Shown here one piece after another: positions 1-8,745 of a stretch of 52,026 nucleotides of DNA. Origin of the DNA: Prevotella sp. (GTDB lineage Bacteria; Bacteroidota; Bacteroidia; Bacteroidales; Bacteroidaceae). The stretch is taken from NCBI GenBank assembly GCA_022771625.1, contig JALFCW010000077.1, positions 1 through 52,026 on the forward strand. Reading direction: 5' to 3'. Within the stretch, counting starts at the first letter, position 1. Each line of letters opens with the position of its first letter. The position numbers and the translations under genes are program-made. A model generated the notes under the pieces. It worked only from the letters and a program-made list of their open reading frames with translations, ran no database searches and was not told the DNA's origin.

Positions 1-4
1 AATT

Positions 5-57
5 TGCCTTCCCTCCCTTTACGTTCGGCTACGCCTCACTCCAAGGGAGGGAAGGCA
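5..57. repeat. Perfect 15-bp inverted repeat, REP-like or terminator hairpin
   Basis: The arms TGCCTTCCCTCCCTT (5-19) and its exact reverse complement (43-57) flank a 23-nt loop. No T-run follows on either side, so a repetitive extragenic palindrome fits better than an intrinsic terminator. What lies to the left is outside the window. Confidence 0.6.
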
Positions 58-85
58 TACACAAACTTACGTCAACCTATGGTTA

Positions 86-125
86 GGGTGGTATACTTTT
101 TAATTATTAGGGGTGGTATACTTTT
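86..125. repeat. Two direct copies of GGGTGGTATACTTTT, possible insertion-sequence end
   Basis: The 15-mer GGGTGGTATACTTTT occurs at 86-100 and again at 111-125, a 25-bp period. Multiple short direct repeats at a terminus are typical of IS21-family ends, so this may be the end of an element lying to the left, but no transposase is visible. The repeats sit just upstream of a gene that lacks the expected signal peptide (start 160), which fits an insertion having removed its 5' end. The IS assignment is inference. Confidence 0.35.
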
Positions 126-159
126 AAGTTAGAATATACAAAGCAAGGTTAATAGCATA

Positions 160-807
160 ATGCCATACACTTTGTTCCGCAAAGGTTCTGTAGCGGAATA
201 TGTTATATATATGAATGGAAAACAAGCACAGTTCTTTGGTGGTCCTACTTATGTACAGCAAGTGGTAGTAGATGAAAAGATTGAAAACGGATTGTTGGTA
301 TCATACGTTCAGCAGTTGCTTTTCAACAAGAAACATGAACCATCAAAGGGAATTAAAGCAGAATTCAAATCATATTACTATCCAACTGAGATAGACACGG
401 CGGGAAACTATCATCTCACGCATGACATATCACGTGATTTTATTATGTTATCCAAGAGAAATGGTTATGCAATGATAGTGCCTGGCAAAATAGATATTGG
501 CAGCAGACTAAATTGCTCAACCATAAATGACGATGCAAAAAACTTATTTGGCGGCAACGTCAAGGCAAAGGCTGAATATAAGGATTTTGCGGTAGTTGGC
601 GAGGAAGATGTGACAACTCCTGCCGGTACATTTAAATGCATCCGACTCACGGGAAAGGTTACTGAAACGAGTGCAGGCTCTGTATCATACAACTATACAT
701 GGTGGCTTGCAAGAGGTATCGGTTTCGTGAAATATGAAATAAGGAAAGAAGGGGACAGGAAAAACAGTGTTACTACCATTCTATTGAACAAAGTTGATAT
801 AAAATAG
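160..807 (+). CDS. TapB/DUF3108-like protein, probably 5'-truncated
   Basis: A 215-residue protein resembling the DUF3108/TapB-like family of secreted Bacteroidetes beta-rich proteins. The family feel comes from an early K-G-S-V-A-E-Y-V-I-Y segment and a C-terminal half containing TTPAGTFKCIRLTGK and a WWLARGIGFVKYE strand. Related proteins normally begin with a signal peptide; here the conserved domain begins within about six residues of the ATG, and the frame is closed by a TAG at 130-132, so no longer start is available. Two insertion-like direct repeats lie immediately upstream. I read it as a remnant whose export signal was lost; the alternative is a genuinely cytoplasmic variant. No function is assigned. 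It is followed after 26 bp by a co-directional gene. Confidence 0.6.
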   Translation: MPYTLFRKGSVAEYVIYMNGKQAQFFGGPTYVQQVVVDEKIENGLLVSYVQQLLFNKKHEPSKGIKAEFKSYYYPTEIDTAGNYHLTHDISRDFIMLSKRNGYAMIVPGKIDIGSRLNCSTINDDAKNLFGGNVKAKAEYKDFAVVGEEDVTTPAGTFKCIRLTGKVTETSAGSVSYNYTWWLARGIGFVKYEIRKEGDRKNSVTTILLNKVDIK

Positions 808-833
808 TTTTATTAATTAAAAAAAATGTATTT

Positions 834-1397
834 ATGAAAAAATTATTAGTTTCGGCATCATTTGCCATTTTCGCATGCCTGGGCATGAATGCTCAGACTG
901 TTATCACCAACAATTATGAGTCTCCTATTTCGTCTCTTAATGAGACGAAAAGTAACGACAATGCTAACAGTTTCGTCAAGGGAACTGACCTGAACGTGTC
1001 CTACAATGGCGATTCAAAAATTGCGGGTTTGTCGTTTATGTCAGACTTAAATGACTTTCTGTACATGGGTTTGCATTTTGCAGCTGACGTAGATGGATTC
1101 GACACCTACCAATCAATCTTTAGCCTTGGTTTAAGCAAGAGATACCAAATTGGTGAAAGTCTGCTTATTCAAGGAAAGATTGGTCCTTATGCTGGATATG
1201 GAAGTATCAACAAAGAAGACAAGTTCATATATGGTGCAAATGCTAATCTTGCAGTAGGTGTTAAATTATGGGAAACAAAAAAAGGAAATTCAACTTTCAT
1301 CACAGTTGGATATTATCTGGATGCTTACGAGTTTAAGACAACAGACTTGTTTAAGAACGGAAGTTGGGGTATTGGCTTTACTACGGTCCTGAACTAA
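834..1397 (+). CDS. Secreted outer-membrane beta-barrel-like protein
   Basis: A 187-residue protein with a clear signal peptide (MKKLL, hydrophobic core, predicted cleavage after N-A-Q near residue 21). The rest alternates polar and hydrophobic residues in strands rich in glycine and aromatics (for example LLIQGKIGPYAGYGS and NSTFITVGYYLDAYEF). It ends in a short strand, WGIGFTTVLN, reminiscent of outer-membrane barrel termini. I do not recognise a specific family; a small PorT-like or OmpA-like barrel is most likely. It lies 26 bp after the TapB-like gene and 21 bp before a lipoprotein gene, so the four genes 160-2297 probably share a transcript ending at the terminator at 2336. Confidence 0.6.
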   Translation: MKKLLVSASFAIFACLGMNAQTVITNNYESPISSLNETKSNDNANSFVKGTDLNVSYNGDSKIAGLSFMSDLNDFLYMGLHFAADVDGFDTYQSIFSLGLSKRYQIGESLLIQGKIGPYAGYGSINKEDKFIYGANANLAVGVKLWETKKGNSTFITVGYYLDAYEFKTTDLFKNGSWGIGFTTVLN

Positions 1398-1418
1398 ATA
1401 AACGATTAAACTGATAAA

Positions 1419-1826
1419 ATGAATACAAAGAAAATTGTCTTGATGCTCGCCATGATATTTTGTGCGATAGCATTTACAGCATGCGGTGATGACGACGATA
1501 ATAATGATACAGGTTCTGGAATCACTGGTACTTATGCAACACCAAGCGAGTATGACAAATTGGTTAAACAAAACTTCAGATGGTTTATAGTTATCAGTAA
1601 AAACATGGTGACATACTACAAATCCGCTGGAGTTAACAATAGTAATTATTGGGCAGGTGGCATAGCCGTCCCCGGAGCTTCAGGATGGTATGTCGAACGT
1701 GGTTCTGAATGTACCGCTTCTTATGTGGAATATGACGGAAAACTAGTTCTCGAAAATGGAGATATTTATGTGATACAAGGCTCAGACCTTGTGAGAAATG
1801 GTCTGCGTTATTCAAAATACAAATAA
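1419..1826 (+). CDS. Small acidic surface lipoprotein, unknown function
   Basis: A 135-residue protein with a type II signal peptide ending in the lipobox F-T-A-C (Cys about residue 22), directly followed by G-D-D-D-D-N-N. Acidic residues just after the lipidated cysteine match the lipoprotein export signals known to send Bacteroidetes lipoproteins to the cell surface. The mature part (about 110 residues, with a W-rich and Y-rich beta pattern) resembles no family I know. It is a neighbour of a similar-sized lipoprotein with the same CGDDDD start (1857-2297), suggesting paralogues or a shared role. Confidence 0.6.
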   Translation: MNTKKIVLMLAMIFCAIAFTACGDDDDNNDTGSGITGTYATPSEYDKLVKQNFRWFIVISKNMVTYYKSAGVNNSNYWAGGIAVPGASGWYVERGSECTASYVEYDGKLVLENGDIYVIQGSDLVRNGLRYSKYK

Positions 1827-1856
1827 AAATATAATTGATTATTAAAGATTTTATTT

Positions 1857-2297
1857 ATGAAAAAAAGTATTATTTTCAAGTATCTGATGGCACTTGTTGT
1901 TATTGCAATGAGTGCCATGGTGGTCGTTTCATGTGGAGACGATGATGATGACAATGGTGGAAGCAACGGATCAGGGATTTATGGAACGTGGGTTTCTACA
2001 CTCGAAGATGGCGAAGTGGTTACTGTTGTCATTGCACAAAACTCGATGAAACTTCAATGGGCTTATGACGACGAGTCTGAGACTGAGATTTACGACTCGT
2101 TCAGTTACGATGAATCTACAAAAAAAATCACAGCTCACCACTGCAAGACAATTTACGTTTATGATGGCAAAACGACTGAAGAAGAAGATGATGGTATCGT
2201 GACTTGTTATGTAAACTGGATTGACAATAACCATATCACATTGGGCGACAGACCAGGAGAAGTATGGGAAGACTATGGCACTCTTACAAGAAAATAA
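1857..2297 (+). CDS. Small acidic surface lipoprotein, lipocalin-like
   Basis: A 146-residue lipoprotein: hydrophobic leader, lipobox V-V-S-C, then G-D-D-D-D-D-N-G-G-S. The acidic patch after the cysteine fits a surface-export signal. The mature region begins with GIYGTWVSTLEDGEVVTV, a G-x-W strand pattern like that of small lipocalin-like (calycin) domains common in Bacteroidetes, and continues with alternating strands rich in D, E and T. It is the last gene of the first cluster and is followed after 38 bp by a strong terminator. Function is unknown; a ligand-binding barrel is only a guess. Confidence 0.6.
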   Translation: MKKSIIFKYLMALVVIAMSAMVVVSCGDDDDDNGGSNGSGIYGTWVSTLEDGEVVTVVIAQNSMKLQWAYDDESETEIYDSFSYDESTKKITAHHCKTIYVYDGKTTEEEDDGIVTCYVNWIDNNHITLGDRPGEVWEDYGTLTRK

Positions 2298-2335
2298 ATT
2301 TCAATTATCAATCCTTTTAGTATAATTGTATCACT

Positions 2336-2378
2336 ATGGTGCCGCCTATTACTTATATATTTGGCGGCACCATTTTTA
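2336..2378 (+). terminator. Intrinsic terminator after the first cluster
   Basis: A perfect 11-bp stem (ATGGTGCCGCC at 2336-2346 with GGCGGCACCAT at 2363-2373), a 16-nt loop and a T-run from 2374. It ends the lipoprotein transcript. The remaining gap to 2600 holds no convincing gene. Confidence 0.85.
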
Positions 2379-2621
2379 TAATACATCGCAATAAATCTTT
2401 TGAGAATATTTATTTTATCCTGTCATTTTGTATAGTTCGGAAGCTCGAGGCGATGCACAACCCAAGATAGATATTGATGTACTATCAGCCTTATTATTAT
2501 GCTCAAAATGCTATGGGGAACCCGCAATTTCAGGACTCCTTTTTTATAGATGTTATTAAATATGGAATAAAGCTATAATTTTTTGTTATTTTAAAAAAAA
2601 TTGCAGTTTTATCCCAATTTG
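2379..2621. other. Intergenic stretch with no recognised gene
   Basis: The space between the terminator at 2336 and the GH97 promoter is A/T-rich. A minus-strand frame of about 38 codons at 2428-2545 is open but has no start or recognisable family. I see no structured RNA. Confidence 0.5.
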
Positions 2622-2653
2622 TTTGGAGAAATAAAATAAAATAAGTACTTTTG
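2622..2653 (+). promoter_or_regulatory. Promoter of GH97/HTCS-1
   Basis: A TTTG at 2622-2625 is followed after exactly 20 bp by TACTTTTG at 2646-2653, the Bacteroidetes -33/-7 arrangement. The start codon of GH97 is 53 bp further on. The sequence from the TTTG to the -7 box is nearly identical to the promoter at 47797-47828. Confidence 0.75.
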
Positions 2654-2706
2654 CAAATAATAATCAAAGCCAATATTTCAAAGAATTATTAAAACTTATT
2701 AGAAAG

Positions 2707-4701
2707 ATGAAAAAACTAATGATTTCTGCCGCTATAATGCTCGCCATGATAACGGCAAATGCAGAAAACCTGAAAGTGACATCACCTGACGGACGACTCA
2801 TTGTCAACCTTAACGACAAAGGAGGCATAGTGACTTATGCCGTGACCTACGACGGGCAAGAAGTAATCAAACCTTCGCAAATGGGATTCGTAAGCAATGT
2901 GGGCGACTTCTCCAGTGGACTGACATTCAAGAAATCGAGCGAGTGTAAGGTGAGCGACAATTATAGTATCCGCAACATCAAGGCGCGCAACGTGGAATAT
3001 CGTGCAAATGAACTCAACGCAACATACGCTGACAGCAAGGATCGCGAGATTACAGTCACATTCCGCCTTTCAGACAACAACATCGCTTTCCGCTACTCCA
3101 TGCCTCAATGGGGAGAAACGGCAAGTATCATCGTAAAGAGCGAGGCTACGTCATTCTCTCTTCCCGATGGAACCACCTCTTTTTTATGTCCACAGTCGAG
3201 TCCGATGGTGGGATGGATGAGAACAAAACCGAGTTATGAGGAGGAATATAAGCCCGACGCACCGCTGACAGATAAATCGGCGTATGGTGAGGGATATACA
3301 TTTCCTTGTCTGTTTAAGGTGGCCCCACAGGCGGGGATGCACAATGCTATATGGGTTCTGATTTCTGAAACTGGTGTTGACGGCAAATATGTAGGTAGCC
3401 ACTTGAGTGATTACCACATTGCTAAACCCTCAACCGAGTGGCAGGGGGGCTTCTACCAGATTGCCTTCCCTATGGCTGGAGAGGCCAACGGACACGGTAC
3501 GACGGATGCTGCCCTTGCATTGCCTGGAAGCACTCCATGGCGCACAATCACCGTGGGCAACAACCTCAAACCGATTGTTGAGACCACTATTGCTACGGAT
3601 GTTGTTGAACAGAAATATGACGCTTCCATCGAATATCGCCCCGGACGCTACACTTGGAGCTGGCTAATCTGGCAGGACAACTCCATCAATTATAACGACC
3701 AAGTGAAGTTTATCGACCTGGCTTCTGCCATGGGGTATGAATATGTGCTTGTGGATAACTGGTGGGATAAGCAGATAGGCAGAGACAAGATTGTGGAACT
3801 GAGCAAATATGCACAGAGTAAAGGTGTGAGTCTGATGCTATGGTATAACAGTAATGGAGCATGGAGCGACGCACCGCAAACCCCGAAGCAGTGCATGAAC
3901 ACTACCCTCGCCCGCCGCAAGGAGATGGCTTGGCTGAAAAGCATAGGCGTGAAGGGTATAAAGGTGGATTTCTTCGCTGGCGACAAGCAGCACACCATGC
4001 AACTCTATGAGGACATTCTGACAGACGCCAATGACTTCGGTATTCAGGTGATATTCCACGGATGCACACTGCCCCGCGGTTGGGAGAGAATGTATCCCAA
4101 CTATGTGGCAAGTGAAGCAGTGCTGGCATCTGAGAACACCTTCTTCAACGAGCATCACGCCATCAATGAAGGCTTCGAACTCACCATGCACCCCTTCTGC
4201 CGCAATGCCGTGGCATCAATGGACTGGGGAGGCACTATCATGAACCGATATATGTCGCCCGACAACAAGAGCAGACATCGCCGATATACTTCGGATATAT
4301 TCGAAATGGCCGCTTCCATCGTGATTCAGACGAGCGTTCAATGCATCGCAATGCAACCGAACAACCTCAGCGACTTGCCACAGATGGAACTCGACTTTCT
4401 GCGCGAAGTGCCCACTTCATGGGATGAAACCAGATATATCGATGGTTATCCTGGTAAATATATTGTAATGGCACGCCGCAGTGGAGACAAATGGTATATC
4501 GTAGGACTGAACGCCACCAAGGAACCGCTGAAACTCGACATCGACATCCCGATGTTTGCGGGAACGACACCTTCGTATTACTACGACAAACCGTCAAAGA
4601 AGAGCCTTTGGCCTGAATCCACACTCGGAAAGATTAAGGTGGACACCAAGGGTAAGGCTAAAGTAACCATCCAACCTAACGGTGGATTTATTATAAAATA
4701 A
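2707..4701 (+). CDS. GH97 glycoside hydrolase, retaining alpha-galactosidase type
   Basis: A 664-residue secreted enzyme with a signal peptide ending A-N-A near residue 19 and the usual GH97 length. The N-terminal beta-sandwich begins with VTSPDGRLIVNLND. The catalytic barrel contains the segment IKVDFFAGDKQ with Asp421 and, further on, ASEAVLASE with Glu470. In the family, an Asp at the first position serves as nucleophile in retaining (alpha-galactosidase-type) members, whereas SusB-type inverting alpha-glucosidases use glutamates instead, so a retaining alpha-galactosidase is the better prediction; alpha-glucosidase is the alternative. It has its own promoter and is followed after 24 bp by HTCS-1, so enzyme and regulator are probably one transcript. 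In PUL A it would remove alpha-linked side residues from a branched glycan in the periplasm. Confidence 0.85.
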   Translation: MKKLMISAAIMLAMITANAENLKVTSPDGRLIVNLNDKGGIVTYAVTYDGQEVIKPSQMGFVSNVGDFSSGLTFKKSSECKVSDNYSIRNIKARNVEYRANELNATYADSKDREITVTFRLSDNNIAFRYSMPQWGETASIIVKSEATSFSLPDGTTSFLCPQSSPMVGWMRTKPSYEEEYKPDAPLTDKSAYGEGYTFPCLFKVAPQAGMHNAIWVLISETGVDGKYVGSHLSDYHIAKPSTEWQGGFYQIAFPMAGEANGHGTTDAALALPGSTPWRTITVGNNLKPIVETTIATDVVEQKYDASIEYRPGRYTWSWLIWQDNSINYNDQVKFIDLASAMGYEYVLVDNWWDKQIGRDKIVELSKYAQSKGVSLMLWYNSNGAWSDAPQTPKQCMNTTLARRKEMAWLKSIGVKGIKVDFFAGDKQHTMQLYEDILTDANDFGIQVIFHGCTLPRGWERMYPNYVASEAVLASENTFFNEHHAINEGFELTMHPFCRNAVASMDWGGTIMNRYMSPDNKSRHRRYTSDIFEMAASIVIQTSVQCIAMQPNNLSDLPQMELDFLREVPTSWDETRYIDGYPGKYIVMARRSGDKWYIVGLNATKEPLKLDIDIPMFAGTTPSYYYDKPSKKSLWPESTLGKIKVDTKGKAKVTIQPNGGFIIK

Positions 4702-4725
4702 TGCCTTATCGGCTATACAACATAG

Positions 4726-7700
4726 ATGAAATCGAAGGTTTTTATCATAATATTCACAATGGTCAGTCTTGTCATTCATGCAAATGGCAAGATTGACCAT
4801 CGTGCGTTTATGTATGATCACCTTGGAACAGAAAACGGACTCAGCAGTCAAAGAGTATATTCAATTGAGGAGGACAAATATGGAGGAATATGGATTGCCA
4901 TAAAGAATGGAGTGGCAAGATATAACGGTCGCACACTAACTAACTATACACTTGGCGAGGCAGACAAAAGAAGTGACACTGGAGGAATGGTAATCAAATT
5001 GACCAAAGATTCAGAAGATAATATTCTTGCTTACAATAATAAAGGAGAAATCTTCAAATATTCCGAATATCTCGACCGTTTCATTCCCATTGCCCTGCAG
5101 TTTACAAAAAGAATTAATGAAATAAAAAAACATGGTAGTGGACTCATACTGCAAAATGTAGTGATTGATAAAGAGAACAACCTTTGGGCAGCGACAAGCA
5201 AAGGCATTTTCTTCGTTTCCATCGAAGGAAAGGCCATAAAACGCCATTTCGACAAACTTAATGTCAATTGTTCCGTTATCGTGGGGCAACATCTTATTAT
5301 TTGCACCACATCCGGCGTCAGGCTTATTGACCGAAAAACGGGGAAATACATCCGCACCTTGTACAACAGAAATACCGAGAGTGCATTTATCGATACACAA
5401 TACCATCGTTTGTGGCTTGGTACATTCAATCAGGGAGCTGTAATCATCGACATGAAGACCTGGAAGAAGATTGGAACAAGAATGGAAAGCCTTCTGCCCC
5501 ATACACCAGTAAGGGCTATTGAGATTCTGAACGACACTACAATCATGCTGGGTATCGATGGAAACGGAGTATATATAGCCAACAGGAAAGGTAATGACGT
5601 ACGTTTGCTATGGAATGACGATGAAACGACTGATAATGTCATTCACGGTAATGGAATATATGACATTTTGCGGGATAAACGAGACAATGTCTGGATAGGT
5701 AGCTATACCGGTGGTATTGACATCGCATATCCCACTGGCAGTGTAATGACATCATTTGAGCACAAACGAGGTGTTGACCAGTCGTTGATAAACAATGGTG
5801 TAAATGACGTATTGGAAGTGGACGACTGTCTGTATTTCGCCACTGATGGCGGCATCAGCATACTCAACCGAACAACCCGTCATTGGACTCACACTCTTAT
5901 AGGGAAAGTAGTATTGACACTTTGCAATACAGGCAAAGACATACTTGCAGGAACATACGGAGACGGCGTGTTCAGACTGACATCAGAGGGGCACTACAAT
6001 CAGATATACAATACAGACAATAGAACGCTTGACACCGACTATGTATATAGCATTCATCTTGACCCGCGAAACAACATTTGGATAGGCTGCCTCGACGGAC
6101 CGTTGGTGCAGATTGACGGAAATAAGACATATAAATATAATATCGTTACTGTTGAGAGCATATCCGACGCTCCTAACGGAAAGGTAGCTGTATGTACAGC
6201 AACCGGGTTTTATATTGTTGACCCCATCGCCCATACATATTCGTATCACCTCGGTTTTGAGGAATGTAAGGACAGGGATATCAACAATTACATCCGTTCC
6301 ATACTTTTCAATAATGACGGAACCGCATGGGTTGCCACCGACGGTGGCGGATTATATCTTTATAATATCAAAACACGAAAGCTCCGTACAATAACAATGT
6401 CTAATGGATTGCCATCGAACAGTGTAAGTGCCATTAGCTTCGATGAAATGGGCAGAATTATCGCAAGTACGGATGCAGGACTCGCCATTGTTTACCCCAA
6501 GACAATGGAGGCTATCAATATCAACTTTATCGAAGGGGCAAATCGTGAATACAACAGGGCGGCAATGGAAAAGACTCGCTCAGGGCGAACTGTTTTCGGT
6601 AGCAACAGTGGAGCTGTGAGCATCAACCCCCGACTAATCGACAAACTCGAATATGATGCCCGGATAAGATTCTACAACATTATCATAAACTCAGAAGAGC
6701 AAATCGAAGATTCGAAGATAATCTCGCTCAATAAGCAAATCAAGGAGGGAAATATTCATTTGGGCTACAATGACAATTCTTTTAGTGTATCATTCGAGAG
6801 CATTTGCTACAGATACAGTAAGGACATCGACTACCAATATTTGCTAAAAGGATTTACTGAGGTGTGGAGCATCCCCTCACACAACAACACAGTGCAATTC
6901 ACTAATCTGCCTGCTGGAAAGTATAAATTAAAGGTGAGGGCCATAAGCCGCAACAACAAAAAAGTGCTCGACGAAAAATACATTGAAATAACTGTGGCAC
7001 AACCTTGGTGGAACTCAATATGGGCGTGGTTTGTATATCTAACGGCATTAATTGCCATAACGTATCTTATAGTAAAAATATATAGAGACCGACTTGAAAG
7101 GAAGTACTTTAACGAAAAAATTGATTTCTTCGTTCATGCGGCACATGATATACGCACACCTCTCAGTCTGGTGCTTGCACCGCTATCAAATATCGCTGCC
7201 GACAAACAACTCAGCGACAATAGTCGCAAATGCCTTGATATTGCCATAACAAATGGCGACAAGTTGTCGAACATGATAAGCGAACTGCTCGACTTCCAAA
7301 AGTCAGACGTGGCAAACAACCTGATGAAACCGATAGAAGTGAGGGTTATCACCATACTTGAAGGCATTGTAGATAAGTTTTGCATAATGGCGAAGGACAA
7401 ACATATCGCTATAAATATTACGGAATGTCCACAAGACATTATTGTCAGTCTTGACTATAAACTCGGTGCAAAACTGTTTGACAACCTTCTGTCCAATGCC
7501 ATTAAATATACCCCCGTTGGTGGTTGCATCGAATTGAGTGCACGCACGGAGGGAAATAAGGTGAAGATAGATGTTAAAGACAACGGCATCGGCATACCCA
7601 AATCTGCACAGAAGAATATATTCAATAACTTCTTCAGAGCGGAGAATGCAGAAAACTCAAACATTTTAGGAACAGGATTGGGATTAATGCTTGCCCGCCG

Positions 7701-8616
7701 AATTACTTCATTGCATAAAGGTGAGCTCTCATTTAGTAGTGAAGAAGGAAAGGGCAGCATATTTACTGTTACATTGCCGATAATTAGACGTGAACCTGCC
7801 AGAATGAATCCAGACATAAAATCAGACGTACAAGTGAATAATGAACATTCATGCGACATCATCCTATTTGTGGATGACAATGCCGACCTGCGCTCATATT
7901 TCCAGATGTCATTTTCGGTAGATTATAAGGTTATCACCGTTGAAAACGGCAAAAAAGCGCTCGATTATCTCAAGGACAACGAGTGCGACATTGTTGTTTC
8001 GGATGTTATGATGCCTGTGATGCAGGGCGACGAACTATGCCGCAGGATCAAGGAAAACCACGACACATCATGGATGCCTGTGATACTGCTTACGGCAAAG
8101 GCAAGTAAGGACTTTATTATCGACGGTCTTGAAACAGGTGCTGACGACTATATCACCAAACCATTCGACACCGAGATACTCAAGAGCAAAATAGAAACTA
8201 CCCTCGCCAATCGACGCAGGATGAGCGAATACTACAAACACAGAGTTGATAATATCATAACAGAAGGAAAGGCTGTACAACAAGACATCAATACCACAGA
8301 AACCAACGAAGACAGTGACTTTATTGACAAAGCCACAGCTATTGTCATGGAAAACATGGGAGATACCGACTTCGGCATCGACAATCTTTGTCGCGAGATG
8401 GCAATGAGCCGCACACTCTTCTATGGAAAGATTAAGGCCCTCACTGCACAGACTCCACAGGATTTTATAAGGAACATTCGACTACACCGTGCCGCCAATC
8501 TGCTGCGCGAGGGTAAACAGATTCTCGATGTTTGTGCCATCTGCGGCTTTACCAATAGTAAGCATTTCAGTACTGTTTTCAAAAAACAATTCGGTATCTC
8601 ACCTAGCAAGTTCTAA
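4726..8616 (+). CDS. Hybrid two-component sensor/regulator (HTCS-1) of PUL A
   Basis: A 1296-residue one-protein two-component system. A signal sequence is followed by a periplasmic sensor of Reg_prop-type propeller repeats (recurring DKYGGIWIA-like and RDNVWIGSY-like blades, to about residue 660). A Y_Y_Y domain follows, then one membrane segment near residue 770 (WFVYLTALIAITYLIV). The histidine kinase has phospho-acceptor His807 in AAHDIRTPLS and an ATPase domain with NLLSNAIKYTP and GLGLMLA. The receiver has the acceptor Asp1093 in VSDVMMP, and a C-terminal AraC helix-turn-helix domain ends in FGISPSKF. The sensor binds an oligosaccharide product; the AraC domain activates PUL genes. It sits between GH97 and GH5, and a 21-bp direct repeat upstream of GH5 is a plausible target. 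The start is 24 bp after the GH97 stop. Confidence 0.93.
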   Translation: MKSKVFIIIFTMVSLVIHANGKIDHRAFMYDHLGTENGLSSQRVYSIEEDKYGGIWIAIKNGVARYNGRTLTNYTLGEADKRSDTGGMVIKLTKDSEDNILAYNNKGEIFKYSEYLDRFIPIALQFTKRINEIKKHGSGLILQNVVIDKENNLWAATSKGIFFVSIEGKAIKRHFDKLNVNCSVIVGQHLIICTTSGVRLIDRKTGKYIRTLYNRNTESAFIDTQYHRLWLGTFNQGAVIIDMKTWKKIGTRMESLLPHTPVRAIEILNDTTIMLGIDGNGVYIANRKGNDVRLLWNDDETTDNVIHGNGIYDILRDKRDNVWIGSYTGGIDIAYPTGSVMTSFEHKRGVDQSLINNGVNDVLEVDDCLYFATDGGISILNRTTRHWTHTLIGKVVLTLCNTGKDILAGTYGDGVFRLTSEGHYNQIYNTDNRTLDTDYVYSIHLDPRNNIWIGCLDGPLVQIDGNKTYKYNIVTVESISDAPNGKVAVCTATGFYIVDPIAHTYSYHLGFEECKDRDINNYIRSILFNNDGTAWVATDGGGLYLYNIKTRKLRTITMSNGLPSNSVSAISFDEMGRIIASTDAGLAIVYPKTMEAININFIEGANREYNRAAMEKTRSGRTVFGSNSGAVSINPRLIDKLEYDARIRFYNIIINSEEQIEDSKIISLNKQIKEGNIHLGYNDNSFSVSFESICYRYSKDIDYQYLLKGFTEVWSIPSHNNTVQFTNLPAGKYKLKVRAISRNNKKVLDEKYIEITVAQPWWNSIWAWFVYLTALIAITYLIVKIYRDRLERKYFNEKIDFFVHAAHDIRTPLSLVLAPLSNIAADKQLSDNSRKCLDIAITNGDKLSNMISELLDFQKSDVANNLMKPIEVRVITILEGIVDKFCIMAKDKHIAINITECPQDIIVSLDYKLGAKLFDNLLSNAIKYTPVGGCIELSARTEGNKVKIDVKDNGIGIPKSAQKNIFNNFFRAENAENSNILGTGLGLMLARRITSLHKGELSFSSEEGKGSIFTVTLPIIRREPARMNPDIKSDVQVNNEHSCDIILFVDDNADLRSYFQMSFSVDYKVITVENGKKALDYLKDNECDIVVSDVMMPVMQGDELCRRIKENHDTSWMPVILLTAKASKDFIIDGLETGADDYITKPFDTEILKSKIETTLANRRRMSEYYKHRVDNIITEGKAVQQDINTTETNEDSDFIDKATAIVMENMGDTDFGIDNLCREMAMSRTLFYGKIKALTAQTPQDFIRNIRLHRAANLLREGKQILDVCAICGFTNSKHFSTVFKKQFGISPSKF

Positions 8617-8617
8617 T

Positions 8618-8654
8618 AATCACATCATCAGTGTGTGCGTGAACACATGTGATT
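8618..8654. other. Imperfect hairpin after HTCS-1
   Basis: AATCACAT (8618-8625) and ATGTGATT (8647-8654) form an 8-bp stem; an inner GTGT/ACAC pairing extends it with a five-base bulge. There is no T-run, so it may be a weak terminator, an mRNA-stabilising 3' end, or a protein site. It lies just before the operator-like repeat at 8666. Confidence 0.45.
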
Positions 8655-8665
8655 TGATAGATTAG

Positions 8666-8719
8666 AAACCCAAATTATCAGTATTCAAACCCTGGTTTTA
8701 AGTTTTCTCTGTACATTTG
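8666..8719 (+). promoter_or_regulatory. Activator-type promoter of the GH5-SusC-SusD operon
   Basis: AAACCC occurs at 8666-8671 and 8687-8692, a direct repeat with 21-bp period (two helical turns), followed by the -7 box TACATTTG at 8712-8719. No TTTG lies 19-21 bp upstream of the -7 box; the proximal repeat covers that place. A direct repeat on one helix face next to a promoter lacking a -33 box is what an AraC-type activator site should look like. I infer it is the HTCS-1 operator. Confidence 0.55.
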
Positions 8720-8745
8720 CAGCGAAATTTAAAACCAAAAAAAAC

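Noticed and set aside
2428..2545. Short minus-strand open stretch as a transposase remnant
   Set aside because: Only about 38 codons, no start codon and no recognisable motif; not enough to call a pseudogene.
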